Shown: positions 12,101 through 55,181, counted from the first letter of the stretch. The stretch is 64,000 nucleotides of DNA from Alitta virens (GCA_932294295.1 OW028573.1:51058329-51122328), one strand, 5' to 3'. The notes: generated by a model not told the origin, from the letters alone. Numbers and translations are program-made.

Positions 12101-14652
12101 AGTTTTCAATCAATTGTATAAGAAATGCTATGACTTCCTAACGCTAACTTTCAACCAGGATGATTCACACTATGTCTTTTAAATTCATCAATAGGAGTTA
12201 TTTCATAGTATGCCATTCTTTTTTTTTAATTGGGACAGGTAATTTTTCTGACTACAGGCATCAGCCTTTCAGTGCCCACTGTCTGGTTTAACAATTTAAG
12301 GAAACTTCACAAATGTTGTCTCAACAAGTATGCCCACTTATATTCGTGCAAACACATTTACTTATCATGGCAAATTGCACCACTTTTTTGTATAATTGAA
12401 TTGAAAATATGTTATTGAACTTGGCCATGCATTTATAATATTAGATCCAATATAAAACTAGTATATAAAGTATCAACATTTCACAAAAAAAAGTCAAGTA
12501 AATTCTGAGAAATGCATAGAAATTTGAAAATATTTTTATTCTTTTTTTAGCAATGCTAAATCTCAAGCATTGATTTCACTTTTAAAAGAGTGAAATTACA
12601 CTAAAATGAAGTGCAAGCAGTTTCATTCTGATATATGCCATGTTCCAGAAGAATGATCATACAGCAATGCTCCTCAGGCTATTTTAGGTTAAGCCATTAA
12701 AAATATAATTAAAAACATCATTTATTTGTGTTAAAAATAGCATCACCAAAAGGTAGACGCTCTTTCACAAACGTGTGCCAAGTTTAAGTTAATCGTACAG
12801 AAAAAAGTGATGCTCCAGGTCAAGGTCAAACCAACTGAATTCCACAGAAATCTTTGATTGACCAATGTGACAGCCAAGAGAAGTTTACCAGGGATTGAAA
12901 TTTGACATGACTCCTGCTCACGCAAATGCGATTTTGCATAAACATTTGCTCGCTTACGCAAAAGTTAGGGTCAGCGTGAGTTGTTTTGATTAAGGGGTTG
13001 CAGAACTACTTTCAACTGTCTTGCAATCTAACTTCAAAAGGAAAAACCATCTTATATAAGCTATACTTCAGATTGCAATCGAATTCTTGCTTATTCAAAG
13101 CTTGGTATAACTGTTTATATGAACCATTGATCAAATTCTGCAAGCAGGAGCTCGCGCAAAGTTACCAAAGATGATTTTGCATGAGCAGCTAGTCACTCGC
13201 GTGGCCTATTTCAAATTGCAATCCCTGGTTTACCACAGCACTGACATACTTGCCTAATTACACTTAAAGTGAATTTTATCACTGACCAGACAGCATTTAC
13301 ACAGCAGTGCAGGAATGAGGCAGCTGTGCATAAAATGTGCCCTAAGAAGCCTAAAACTTTGTGACCTTGAAGACGTGGCAAGGTCAACTAAGAGCAGTTT
13401 TCACATCAAACCAACATGTCATACTGATCAGGCAGCTGTCAAAGAAGAGACCAAAAAACTAAATAAAAGCCAAATGACCTTGAATTAACCATGATAAGAT
13501 TTTTGATAAACTATTTTACCAGATTGCTCGTTACTCGTATAGATGTCGGAGATTTTGTGTTTGATGGGGGGAGTACCTATTCAGAATTGTTTTCCGTTAC
13601 AAATGGAGTTCGCCAAGGTGGTATTTTATCTCCTTATTTGTTAAATGTTTACTTTGATGACCTTAGTGAGGCATAAATAAGATTTATTGTGGATGGTTAA
13701 TTAAAAAAGTAAATTTCCCTTTTTAATTCCATTTATAAGAAATTTTCTTAGTTAATGGCATACAAAATGTTATATAGTTATCTATAACAAGGTAAAAATA
13801 GACCCACCCGTATAAAGGGGCAATAATTATTTTGGATATTTATATTTGAAGTATTCTTTGCATGGAGGCAGGCTTAACTTCACACACTCTCTTTCACAAT
13901 AAATTTAATCATTTTGAGGGCAATAAAGTAGTGTTGCCTTTGACAGCTGACACTTGAGTTGCAAGCAATTCAATTAACTCAGATGCAGACAATGCACAGT
14001 AATTAACGCGTAATTAAAATATATGTGAGTAACACGCAAGAGGGGATTGCGCGAAAACAAAATGCCAATACTATATACACCTTTTTCTTCAGGTTAATGA
14101 CTGAGCTAGAGACTCAGCCTGTCAGCAGTCTGCAGACAAAATTATTTGCACGTGTGCCAGGTCACACAGGGTCAGGGTGTTAAAGTCAACCGACAACGGT
14201 AAACCCAAGATATGGAAGACATGGATGCAAGACAAGATTCTGTCGATCGAATTATATGGGCGATATTCAAGCGAATCTCATTTCTTATTCCAAGGTTAAA
14301 AGCACACGACTTCTAAGCTAAAGTCTTTTCGTCTGTTTCCCCGTACACAAACAAATATTACACTCATAGCAAAATGCTTTAAATGCATAAAACATGCGCG
14401 ATTTCTACGTACCTCGTAAGTAACTGGTGGAACATTGCGAATAATTATCTTGCGGTTCTTATTGAATTCCGAGCGAGCAATTTTGTAAAGAGAGTCTGAT
14501 TGCGATGTTGAATTGTGGTTACTGTCAATAGCAGAGTCTTGGCTGGAACAGCCCGAATCTGAGGTGCTCTGTGTGTTCTCTCCATTTTTCATGTTTAATC
14601 CATTAATGGTCTCTGGTTTTGTGACGGCGAAGGGCAGCCCTCCGTCTGCCAT
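98..14652 (-). CDS. RAVER: RAVER-type PTB-binding ribonucleoprotein, 3' partial
   Basis: Eleven exons join in frame with GT-AG junctions: 14413-14652, 11850-11916, 11378-11596, 2846-3096, 2525-2707, 2306-2435, 2137-2205, 1627-1727, 1111-1179, 632-947 and a last visible exon from 441 down to about 189 (weak donor) or, read through, to a stop at 98. The start at 14652 has G at -3 and +4. Residues 1-60 are Ser/Asn/Asp-rich. RRM1 is about 68-134 (RNP2 KIIIRNVP). RRM2 is 139-214 (RNP2 NLLCVAHLP, RNP1 KGYGFVEF at 179). RRM3 is 228-305 (HSRCLFVDHLPPSF, the family signature). After residue 320 comes a Leu/Gln/Asn/Pro-rich tail with four [SG][IL]LGxxP motifs. In vertebrates RAVER1 is a nuclear and adhesion-site co-repressor of PTB that also binds vinculin and alpha-actinin. 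The conserved RAVER C-terminus is not seen, so exons probably continue past the left edge. Introns of 300-450 bases at 1180-1626 and 1728-2136 show nothing notable. Orthology is strong; the choice between RAVER1 and RAVER2 is open. Confidence 0.9.
386..1727 (-). other. PTB RRM2-interacting (PRI) motif series in RAVER exons 8, 10 and 11
   Basis: Four exact matches to [SG][IL]LGxxP lie in the translated tail: GLLGIAP (residues 387-393, starting at the exon 7/8 junction), GLLGDAP (536-542, bases 651-671), GLLGDGP (546-552, spanning the exon 10/11 junction) and GLLGDRP (561-567, bases 386-406). A near miss, SLLGNP, sits near residue 453. The last three fall within 32 residues. In mammalian Raver1 this motif docks on the dorsal surface of PTB RRM2. 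Binding by the PTB of this animal is inferred. Confidence 0.8.
3097..11377 (-). other. RAVER intron 3 (8.3 kb), within RRM2
   Basis: AT-rich non-coding sequence between the exons encoding the two halves of RRM2. The only structure I can support is an old tandem duplication at 9048-9304. The longest open frame, 10333-10662 on the minus strand (109 codons), resembles no family I know, lacks splice or codon support and is treated as chance. Confidence 0.7.
9048..9304. repeat. Diverged tandem duplication, unit about 125-130 bp
   Basis: Copy 1 is 9048-9177 and copy 2 is 9182-9304. Both carry, in the same order, AAGAAAT, TTTAAGGTCTTT, TTTTCAT-TCAAC-GAGGA, AAGTGACCT and GTGAATAAGGTC, with indels between. 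They lie in RAVER intron 3. No coding potential is seen. Confidence 0.75.
12890..13226. mobile_element. hAT-like MITE with 8-bp target duplication
   Basis: The ends are inverted repeats: AGGGATTGAAATTTGA at the left, and the reverse complement of the right end reads AGGGATTGCAATTTGA, about 17 of 19 matching. Flanks AGTTTACC (12882-12889) and GGTTTACC (13227-13234) agree at 7 of 8, as expected for an aged 8-bp hAT duplication. Subterminal CTCCTGCT and CGCAAA-type words recur inverted. There is no transposase frame, so it is non-autonomous. Confidence 0.7.
13478..13702 (+). mobile_element. Non-LTR reverse transcriptase fragment (fingers/palm)
   Basis: Translation gives INHDKIFDKLFYQIARYSY in one frame and, after an in-frame TGA and a shift, NGVRQGGILSPYLLNVYFDD. 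These are LINE RT motifs upstream of the catalytic YADD box. About 220 bp survive. The fragment is closely similar to the element at 14764-16260 but in opposite orientation, and it keeps a segment (around 13630-13665) that the other copy has lost. It is inactive. Confidence 0.85.
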
Positions 14653-14762
14653 GACAGTCTCTTTAAATTTGAATTTCTCCCGGCATTCACCTGTTTGTTG
14701 TCATCGGCTTCTTCAGGTGGCGCAACGATCGCGCGTGTTGCAGCCACCTGCCGGCTAGAACG
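14653..14762 (-). promoter_or_regulatory. Probable RAVER 5' UTR and proximal promoter
   Basis: A short GC- and CpG-rich island (with CGATCGCGCG) lies directly upstream of the RAVER start within AT-rich surroundings. If transcribed it would carry two tiny upstream ORFs: ATG-ACA-ACA-AAC-AGG-TGA, and an overlapping ATG starting just after. AGGTGGC-type words occur on both strands (14713-14724 and 14740-14753). The transcription start is not determined. Confidence 0.5.
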
Positions 14763-14763
14763 G

Positions 14764-16260
14764 GAATAAATATTATTATTATTATTTAATAATATCTTTA
14801 TAAATTATTCCACAAAAGCGGTCCATATACAGTACAATATCATCATTATGGCCAACATATAACACACAGTTGATCCAGTGATTTCTTATCCTGGATGTAA
14901 AAGCAAGACCAGTCAGAGCAATATTTTTGATAACATTTGGTGATGTGGCAAGTGTACGCATGAATTTATAGAATTTCTAAAAAAAAGACTGCAGAGCAGC
15001 TTCTATGAAATACTGTACAGAGTAATTATAGTTGGAAAAAGCTAGCAGAATATTGAACACGGTATGATAAGCAATCTGCAACTTCCATAGGTGCGCAGTA
15101 TACATTGGTGAGCAGTAGCTCTGAAATAGAATTAATTTGACATCAACAGAACACATATGAAACTTCCTTATGAGGGAATTTCCCTGAGCATATAACAGTC
15201 TACATTGTCGCTTAGTGTCAAGATCATCTGATAAATCGCTGGCAAGATAATGGCCCAAATATTTTGTAGCAAAAACAACCAGATCATCGGCATATATTAT
15301 ATGATTTACAATAGTATTATTAAAAGCACATCCACAATAAATCTTATTTTATGCCTCACTAAAATAAGGTGATAAAATACCACCTAGTCAAACTCCATTT
15401 GTAACAGAAAACCTAAATAGGTACTCCCCCATCGAACACAAAATCTCCGACATCTATATGAGTAATGAGCAATCTGGTAACATAGTTTATCAAAATTTTT
15501 ATCATGGTTAATTCTGTCGAAAGCCTTGCTAGCATGCAGAAAGGATACAAACACAGTTCCATTCAGAGTTCTGTAATAATCAATAATTTTCGGACACAAA
15601 TGCACTGATCTGTGCCATGTTTAGATTTATAAGAAATATGGTTTGGATGAGTATCAAGGAGATCCTCTATCCTATTGAGAATGATTTTCTCTATGATCGT
15701 ACTGGTAATGTAGCAAGGGCAATCGGTCTATAATTGTTCTTAATAACTGGGACAAGCACAACGACTAAGCAAATTCAGTAGCATTTTCGAGCATAGGCGT
15801 AGGAGGCACCTTTCTTTGGGGGGGGGGGGGGCAAAGGTCATCTTGCCCGAATTTTAAGGCTTTTATTAGCACCCCTTTATGCCCGAATTTTTCAACTTTC
15901 TGCCCGAATTTTTGGCTTTACTGGACACTTGGGGGGGGGGGGCAATTGCCCCCCCCCCACCTCCTACGCCTATGTCTTCGAGGAGTAACATATGTATAAT
16001 ATGCTCAGCATAAAGACCATCCAGTCCACAACTTTTCCTACTCGGTAGAGACTTCACAGCATGTTCTATATCGGTAGCACTTACAAAAACATCACTGACA
16101 GATTCACCACTACAGTCATAGCTTGAGATATGTGCTATCCGATCTGATACAATTGAATATTTCGTTATTCATGACATTAACTTCTTTCCAAAAGTCATAT
16201 TGTTTCGGCAGCAAGCCCTCAGCGAATGCACACCATGTATTTTTATAATTTATGGTACAG
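14764..16260 (-). mobile_element. Decayed CR1/Jockey-like non-LTR retrotransposon (RT pseudogene)
   Basis: On the minus strand, broken frames give in order: FWKEVNVMNNEIFNCI (about 16200), KSLPSRKSCGLDGLYAEHI (16000-16057), KNNYRPIALAT (about 15720), KAFDRINHDK (about 15520), YADD with LVVFA (15268-15296, catalytic box intact) and a C-terminal part, LIRKFHMCSVDVKLILF through KFYKFM (14960-15190). This is LINE RT order, from thumb-proximal to C-terminal. There are many stops and frameshifts. A MITE at 15792-15974 splits the frame. The element ends in a TAA/ATT repeat at 14764-14790, a typical LINE 3' tail, beside the RAVER promoter. Confidence 0.88.
15792..15974. mobile_element. 183-bp hAT-like MITE with G/C hairpin, inserted in the RT pseudogene
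   Basis: Perfect 15-bp inverted ends (CATAGGCGTAGGAGG) are flanked by TTTTCGAG (15784-15791) and TCTTCGAG (15975-15982), a 7/8 target duplication. The interior has a 14-G run, three spaced copies of TGCCCGAATTTT and, at 15931-15958, 12 G, CAATTG, then 10 C, which can fold on itself. It interrupts the RT frame between LLLE and NATEF, so it is younger than the LINE. Confidence 0.85.
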
Positions 16261-16946
16261 ACAACTTATTACTATATGATTTTATTGATTGTTGTAACCT
16301 TGTTCCGTCCATGGGAAGCAATAGGAGGCACGTGTTAAAGCACACAGGTATACTCTGACTTAGTGTTTCTGACAGCTGCAAGATCTATGTTGTTGAGCAC
16401 TTTCGATAATTATATCAGGTATTTAATATTAACCCTCATAAAAATTAATGGCACACTTTAGAGACATCAACATTAAAATTTAAGGCACCTAACCTGAGCT
16501 GAGAAATTCTCTGATTGAGACATCAACATTATTTTCTACTACATGTGAGTGAAAACATACTGAAAATTAAACCATTATTTTATAAAGATATGCCGTTTTT
16601 AAATCAGCAGATAGAATTTTTCAGTTTGTGCTGGAGTGATTAAATCGTGAAACGGCCTGGAGCCGACAAACTATACTTAATGTGCAATCTTCAAACTTGA
16701 ACAGAAGTAAGAAAATATCTTTTCTAACATGCTATCGAATGGCGAATCTTAATAATGCTTTATTGATTAATATAAAAGCGTCGGATTGCTAAAACGTCAT
16801 CCTGATTGCATGGTTTGTGCCTTTGGATTTATGCAATAATTAGGTTTAAAAGATATCAAAATGTCATACGTATAGCAACGAGGCTCGCTAAATATGGTCA
16901 TACATTTTAGTTTTGGTTTTTTTACATGTTGGAATGAATCGTTAGA

Positions 16947-16962
16947 GGGGGGGGGGGGGGGG
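16947..16962. repeat. Poly(G) run, 16 bases
   Basis: Pure G tract, with GGTGCTGGGGGG shortly after, in the RAVER-TESK spacer. Confidence 0.9.
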
Positions 16963-17263
16963 AGGTGCTGGGGGGTACAATAGGGAATTAGTAGGGAAAC
17001 AATAGCACCCCCAATCAGATGTTGGTTGCATTCTTTCTCATGTGGCATTATGTAACACCTTTGAATATGACCATGTGACTTATATGTTTGAAGTTGACAC
17101 CATTAATTTATATCACAAGGTTAAATGATTTATATTTGGATAAATTTCCAATTTCATATTACATTAATTGCCGCTAATTGTATGTATTTCGATGCTTTTT
17201 AGATAGAAGTAAAATTTCTTCATTTGGCTTACAGATATAGATAGTTGTTACAATGAGGTAAAT

Positions 17264-17304
<41 letters not shown>
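17264..17304. repeat. (GATA)n microsatellite, about 10 units
   Basis: An uninterrupted GATA/TAGA tract sits in the intergenic spacer about 500 bp upstream of the putative TESK first exon. It should be length-polymorphic. Confidence 0.95.
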
Positions 17305-17791
17305 TTATATTATCTATCATTTGTTTATGATATTTATAATAAAGGTTTATAAAAAAAAAAACATATCCAGGAATTGAGAGGTGTGAGCATCTACCTATAT
17401 TGCACAGCAACAGCCATCAAGGGTGCTCTACCCCGGAGTCTGACGCAATGACCACTTCTGATTACCATGACAACAGCTAAAAAAAAACCCCCCAATTACC
17501 TTATATGGTATATGGCTCTAATTGCCGACCCAGGGCGAAACCCCTCCTCCTTAATTGTAACATAACTAGCTACAAGATCCCCTCCCCCTTCAGGCGGGTA
17601 ATGTTTTAATGGCCCCCAATAAGTTTATGCAAATTAATTGTGCATTTTATGTGCCATGAAATTTGATTTCGCACTGATATATAAAAACATAAATGAAATT
17701 GTATTTCTTACTGATCGATATATCGAGGAGCTGTTAAAATCACGTCTTTTACTTCTGCCAGATGACGCCACAAGTCAGATGATCCCTTATG

Positions 17792-17831
17792 CACAAGATG
17801 GCGCTGAGAACGATATCTGCGCCATCTGGCT
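17792..17831. promoter_or_regulatory. Inverted pair of AGATGGCGC motifs at the TESK promoter
   Basis: CACAAGATGGCGCT on the plus strand (17792-17805) and AGCCAGATGGCGC on the minus strand (17819-17831) face each other 13 bases apart. The core AGATGGCGC fits both the bilaterian CTCF core and the AAGATGGCG word of YY1. The pair lies about 120-160 bp upstream of a good splice donor, where a TSS would be expected. The factor assignment is inference. Confidence 0.45.
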
Positions 17832-17949
17832 AGTTTGGTGTGTAGCTCACCGATATGGCTTCTAGTTCGGATGAGTGTGCTGTGAGCGGCAGACGTACAT
17901 TGCTATGTTGGATGTAAACAACTCAAAACACTTCGTTGTGATTCTCTTG
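17832..17949 (+). other. Probable non-coding first exon of TESK, with a 20-codon upstream ORF
   Basis: A locally GC-richer segment ends in the donor TTG|GTAAGT at 17949/17950. Spliced to the acceptor at 18779/18780, it carries an in-frame TGA upstream of the ATG at 18824 and no intervening in-frame ATG, which supports that start. An upstream ORF, 17855-17917, encodes 20 residues (MASSSDECAVSGRR...). The 5' boundary is unknown. Confidence 0.5.
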
Positions 17950-18800
17950 GTAAGTAGCACGTAGAAACTATAGGTACATGACTGTTGGTGGTGTCAAATT
18001 TAGAGTTTTGTTGGGTTGCAGGTGCCCGTTTGAAAACATGAAAATGGGCTTGGCCAGAGTTTCAGTGTGACTTTCTGTTTTGAATTTCCCTGTCATGTCG
18101 AATGTGCGTCTTTCTCAGGAAGTTGGGATATTTCACTTCAGAGAGGGTGTCATTCAGTGATATATATTTGGTTGGTTTAGTTTAATCACCTAACACTGTA
18201 GTGTAGTTCAGTGGGATTAAATCAGCCACACAAAATGAGATGACATGCTCTCCTAACTTTGGGCTTGGCACACTTGCTGGGACTTAGCTACACTTCTACA
18301 AAGTTCCAGGAACTTCTAAAATTTAATATATTTAAAAAAAAAAATAGCTTGAAGGAGTGGTTTTTTGGAGGTTGCTCCTTGGGTGGATTCACTGGATTGC
18401 AATGAGAAAAGTACATTTATCATTACATAGAGATAAACTTCAAGAGTTCCATGAAGTGCCATTGAGACCTCTTTTTTTTTTATAAATGCTGCTTCCCAGC
18501 TTAAATTTTGCATGTGGTTGTTGGATCATGAACAAAGTCAAAGCAGGTTTTATTTGATCAATCTGGAAATCCTTGAGATCTTTTTGTTGTGTTAATTGCT
18601 TGCTTGTTTTAATGTTCAAACTAAACCTTATGTTTATACTCCACTTAAGCTCTAAAAGAAAGAATGTATATTTTATAATTTGTGAAGCTAACATATAAGA
18701 TAGAAGCAAACAATATCTTATTTTTGACTATTTTGAGAAACTGGTATGTATGTTAATTGTCATTTTGATTCATTTGCAGTATTGATCAGCATTGAAGAAA

Positions 18801-18823
18801 ATGTCCATGGAAATAGATACAGG

Positions 18824-18827
<4 letters not shown>
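18801..18827 (+). promoter_or_regulatory. Upstream ORF overlapping the TESK start codon (ATGA)
   Basis: The frame [12 protein letters not shown] begins at 18801. Its TGA (18825-18827) overlaps the main ATG (18824-18826) as ATGA. The main ATG has A at -3. Such an arrangement could favour leaky scanning or termination-reinitiation; effect inferred. Confidence 0.5.
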
Positions 18828-51752
<32,925 letters not shown>

Positions 51753-53690
51753 ATTTTTGAAAATATGGTTGGTCTAATCAACTGAATTTATCTTGTTGTT
51801 ATCTAATGAAAGGACAGTTTTTTTTGTATCAGCAACGTTAATAGTGATCAACACTTAAATTTTCTATATGAATTTGATCAGGTTCACTATTTTGGATTAT
51901 TTTGGGGTTTAAATTTCTCTCTACACATGCATGAAGTTTGTTTAAAGTTATTTTTGTGACATTTCTTTTATTGTTATGTTATATTGGTTTCAAAACAAAG
52001 GGCACTTGTATTTCTTGAACCCACAAGTAGTATGATTTAATTTACATTCTAATGATTTTTATTGTTGTTTTGATGATATACACTATTAAAATCACTTACT
52101 CCTTGTTAATGGGTGGCTTTGTGCCTGTATATACTTATTATGTGGGAAGGGGGATGGGAATTTATCAGATTTTTGAGATTAATACTTGTTTAGATTGTTA
52201 AATGTTTCACAATTTAGAACACTTGAGAAAATGGTTGTTACATTCACCTGCTGAAATTAGGAACAGGGAAATTTTTTTAGTAATTCATGAATTTCTTGTA
52301 TATACAAATACTGCAGTGCTCATGTCAGCTATAAACAAATAGTATTTGGAATAACTTGAACGTTAATGCTGCTTTGCAATTTGTAGAATATTGCTGTTTG
52401 GAGAGATGACATGAATGGTTAATTTTTATCACAGATTTAAACTGATCTCTAAAGTTATTGATAAGGAAAATGAATCTCCCAGCTCTAAGCTAGTAAACTG
52501 TTGTAATTCTGTCTTAATTGTTTATGTGACATATTTAATTTGGTGAATGACGTTGCTATAATTTTCTCGGTGACAAGTTACACAGCATATGTCCTTAACC
52601 AGATTTGTATTAGATTTGACAACTGGTGCTATTTCTGATGTAATGTGCTTATTAATGTCAAGTGTGAAATTTATAAGATCGGGAAGAAATGTGAAGTGGT
52701 CCTGACTATTTTCAGTTATTATTGGAGTTCTAAAAGAAGCAAATTGCTGATAGCTATAATATGAAATTTGGAAAATTAATTCATTGCAATCATTGTTAAT
52801 GGTCATCGCCATTCTGAAAAGTATTATGTGACAATATTTTACAAATTACAGTATATATAGTATTTTCAGCTAACGTAGTATTTATTTGAAGTATGCGATT
52901 CTTTATCTCCATATTTATGTATAATATATATACTGAGCATTTGTTTCTTTGTTAATTGGTCTTGTGTTTGTGGTTGTCATAAATGTTCATTTGTCAGTAA
53001 TTATTTCCTGAAATTTAATCAAACTGTGATATCACTGAAGGTGTGTGAGTGCAAGAAGAAAAAAATTTTGAGCAACATGAGTTTTGAATAATCAAGAATT
53101 TATGCTATTATCTCATCGAATATTCAAGAATTTAGTATGTAAGGTGGTCTGTTTTGTGATCAATGAAAAAATTGATTTTCTTTGAAATTCCAAGTCTACT
53201 TACACCATACATGTTCAATGAGTTTTTGTGGGAAAACTTCATAGGCTTGAAGCAGACTTGTAAGGTCAATTTCTGGACAATATTGTCCACAATCAAAAAG
53301 AAGAAATCACTTATAATGAGAATCTGAAAAGACACTGATTGAGCCAAACAAGTTATTTGACATTTTAACTTTTGATAAAATTGGTTTTACATACAAAGAT
53401 AAAACAATAACGTTTTGAATCATATGTATAGAATTGAAAATATTTTCAGGGATGAAGTTTATGAAAGAAAACTTATAATATAGCTTCATTGCTCACTGCT
53501 CAGTTTTTGAAATGAGAAAAAAATTCAGCAGGGGTTCTCTATATTGTCACATAGCATTTCATTTGTATTCAAGAGTGAATTTTGTGACCATACTAGTCCA
53601 TAATGAGGTATCAAATTGTACAGTTTCATGTATTGCTATACAAGTTAATAAAATTGTTATTAAAGAATGTGTTTGTGTTGTACGTAAAAT
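51753..53690 (+). other. TESK 3' UTR (probable, about 1.9 kb)
   Basis: AT-rich sequence after the TAA at 51750-51752 with no coding signature. An end near 53670 is favoured by the AATAAA/GT-rich combination there. Shorter isoforms are possible. Confidence 0.55.
53647..53682 (+). terminator. Candidate TESK poly(A) site
   Basis: AATAAA at 53647-53652 is followed about 15 bases later by the GT-rich tract GTGTTTGTGTTGT (53668-53680), the usual layout of a cleavage and polyadenylation site. Confidence 0.55.
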
Positions 53691-54387
53691 AATGCAGATT
53701 ACCTAATGGGTACAGTTATACCAACTACCGACACTCCCCAAACAGGTTTAATGAGCATACTGACCACCGAGCCATGGTCAGCAGTGGTCAGATGAAGAAT
53801 TGATAAAGTGTTCAGCTTGCTTAAGTTAACAGCACTGCGCAGGTTGCACATTGTGTAGACCTTTTTTGCCTGGAAATACATGGTCAGCCATCGCCCCATT
53901 TTTTTTGGCAGCCATAACTTCATCTTTCGATCATCAGAGATGTGGCTGCAAAAATAATTTAATCTCCTGATTGCAAATTAAGTAAGAAATAAAGTTGGGT
54001 GGGGGGAACAGCAATTGTGTATGCAAGTTATCTATAAGATATACAGTACTTATAAGCTATACTGTAATTATAATATATAGACAGTACTTAAAATAAGTAA
54101 CATTTAAAGGTGTACTAATACCAATATTATATACCATACCCTTATTATATACCATATTAATAAACAATTTACATAGAGATGTTAGATATCACTGGCCGCT
54201 GCACTGTGCTGCCACCTGGCTTTCTTTCTCCACACACAGATTAACCATATCACGCAGGACGCGCTATGCATGCTGGGGAAAGGAGTGAGCTAATGACGTC
54301 ACGAATATAGAACAATCATTATGACATCATAAATGTACATTCATTGATAGTAATAGTAATTAATACAGAATACTACAATTTACTTAT
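53691..54387. other. TESK-ASB intergenic spacer, left part
   Basis: No gene seen. It includes a perfect CRE palindrome TGACGTCA (54294-54301) near a locally GC-richer patch (54195-54300), and AT-rich short repeats at 54040-54160. Confidence 0.6.
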
Positions 54388-54443
54388 CACTTATCTAGGG
54401 CTGCACACCTTAAATTTATCTTTATAACGATACGTATCACGAT

Positions 54444-54802
54444 CAGGGTATAAAATAAAAAAAAGTGATCACTGCACATTTTACGAAATATCTGCGCGTA
54501 AAGGAAAACACCTCAGCGCCATCGGTTACACAGAATCATGCGAGTTACGAAATAGAAAGTTATTAACAATGTTGTGAAAAGTGTAAAGTCAAAAATATCA
54601 ATATGCCAGTTCACATATATGTTAAGTATGAGGGAAATATAACTAGAGACGAGAATCAAAGTATCAAATGCATGCATGTCTTTTATTCTAAATTTTATGA
54701 ATCAAATTTTCAACATATATGGTTAAAATCAGGATGATCACTGCACATTTCACATTGATCACTGCACATTTTGGGATCATTACACGCTTATTTTATACCC
54801 TG
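54444..54802. mobile_element. hAT-like MITE (inner, nested), perfect 15-bp ends and 8-bp duplication
   Basis: Ends are CAGGGTATAAAATAA and its exact reverse complement. The flanks are the identical 8-mer ATCACGAT (54436-54443 and 54803-54810). Subterminal GATCACTGCACATT occurs once at the left and twice at the right in the same orientation. At 359 bp without a transposase frame it is non-autonomous. Intact ends and duplication mark it as younger than its host element. Confidence 0.92.
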
Positions 54803-55010
54803 ATCACGATACAGTAAAACCGATATGATAAATTAACAATGAAATATCATGAACAAATCTTTATGGAATAATTCCAATGTTGTTAAATGTCTTTGCAATG
54901 AAAGTGGGCTGACATGCTTCAAAATCACTGGAAAATCTGGTAGCAGGTGTTTTATTAGCTGAAAAATGCTCAGCATATCGTTTGATGTATCACTATTATT
55001 ACATAACAGT

Positions 55011-55069
55011 TAATTCAGTAATTGTCCCAGAAATAATATGGTCCAAATCACAAATATTTTATAATAAAC
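55011..55069. repeat. 59-bp direct repeat, copy 1 (inside the outer MITE)
   Basis: Begins TAATTCAGTAATTGTCCCAG and ends ATAATAAAC. It differs from the copy at 55489-55548 by a single A in a run. Copy 1 lies within the right half of the hAT-like element; copy 2 is 478 bp downstream, outside it. Confidence 0.95.
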
Positions 55070-55181
55070 CGATATCGTTATCCTTGTACCGGTGCAAACG
55101 GTATATCGTGAACTGGTGTACAGCCCTACACCTATCATATATTATGACTTTCAAAAATTCATATCACTGAAATGTACTTTC

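Larger units (their letters stand above)
11917..14412 (-). other. RAVER intron 1 (2.5 kb)
   Basis: Separates the start exon from exon 2. It holds a 337-bp MITE (12890-13226) and a reverse-transcriptase fragment (13478-13702) on the opposite strand to the host gene. The rest is AT-rich without recognised features. Confidence 0.75.
16261..17790. other. RAVER-TESK intergenic spacer
   Basis: AT-rich, no gene recognised. It contains a 16-G run (16947-16962), a GATA microsatellite (17264-17304) and short C-rich stretches at 17480-17610. The 5' body of the neighbouring LINE cannot be traced beyond about 16260. Confidence 0.7.
54396..55128. mobile_element. hAT-like element (outer), interrupted by a second MITE
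   Basis: Ends TAGGGCTGCACACC and, inverted, TAGGGCTGTACACC match at 13 of 14. The flanks CACTTATC (54388-54395) and CACCTATC (55129-55136) agree at 7 of 8, an 8-bp hAT-style duplication. Subterminal CGATAT-type words are inverted. No transposase. Removing the nested insert leaves a MITE of about 366 bp. Confidence 0.75.

Noticed and set aside
18746..18823. Upstream ATG at 18746 as the TESK start
   Set aside because: It lies before the CAG acceptor at 18779 and is therefore intronic; the ATG at 18824 is the first in-frame one in the spliced model.
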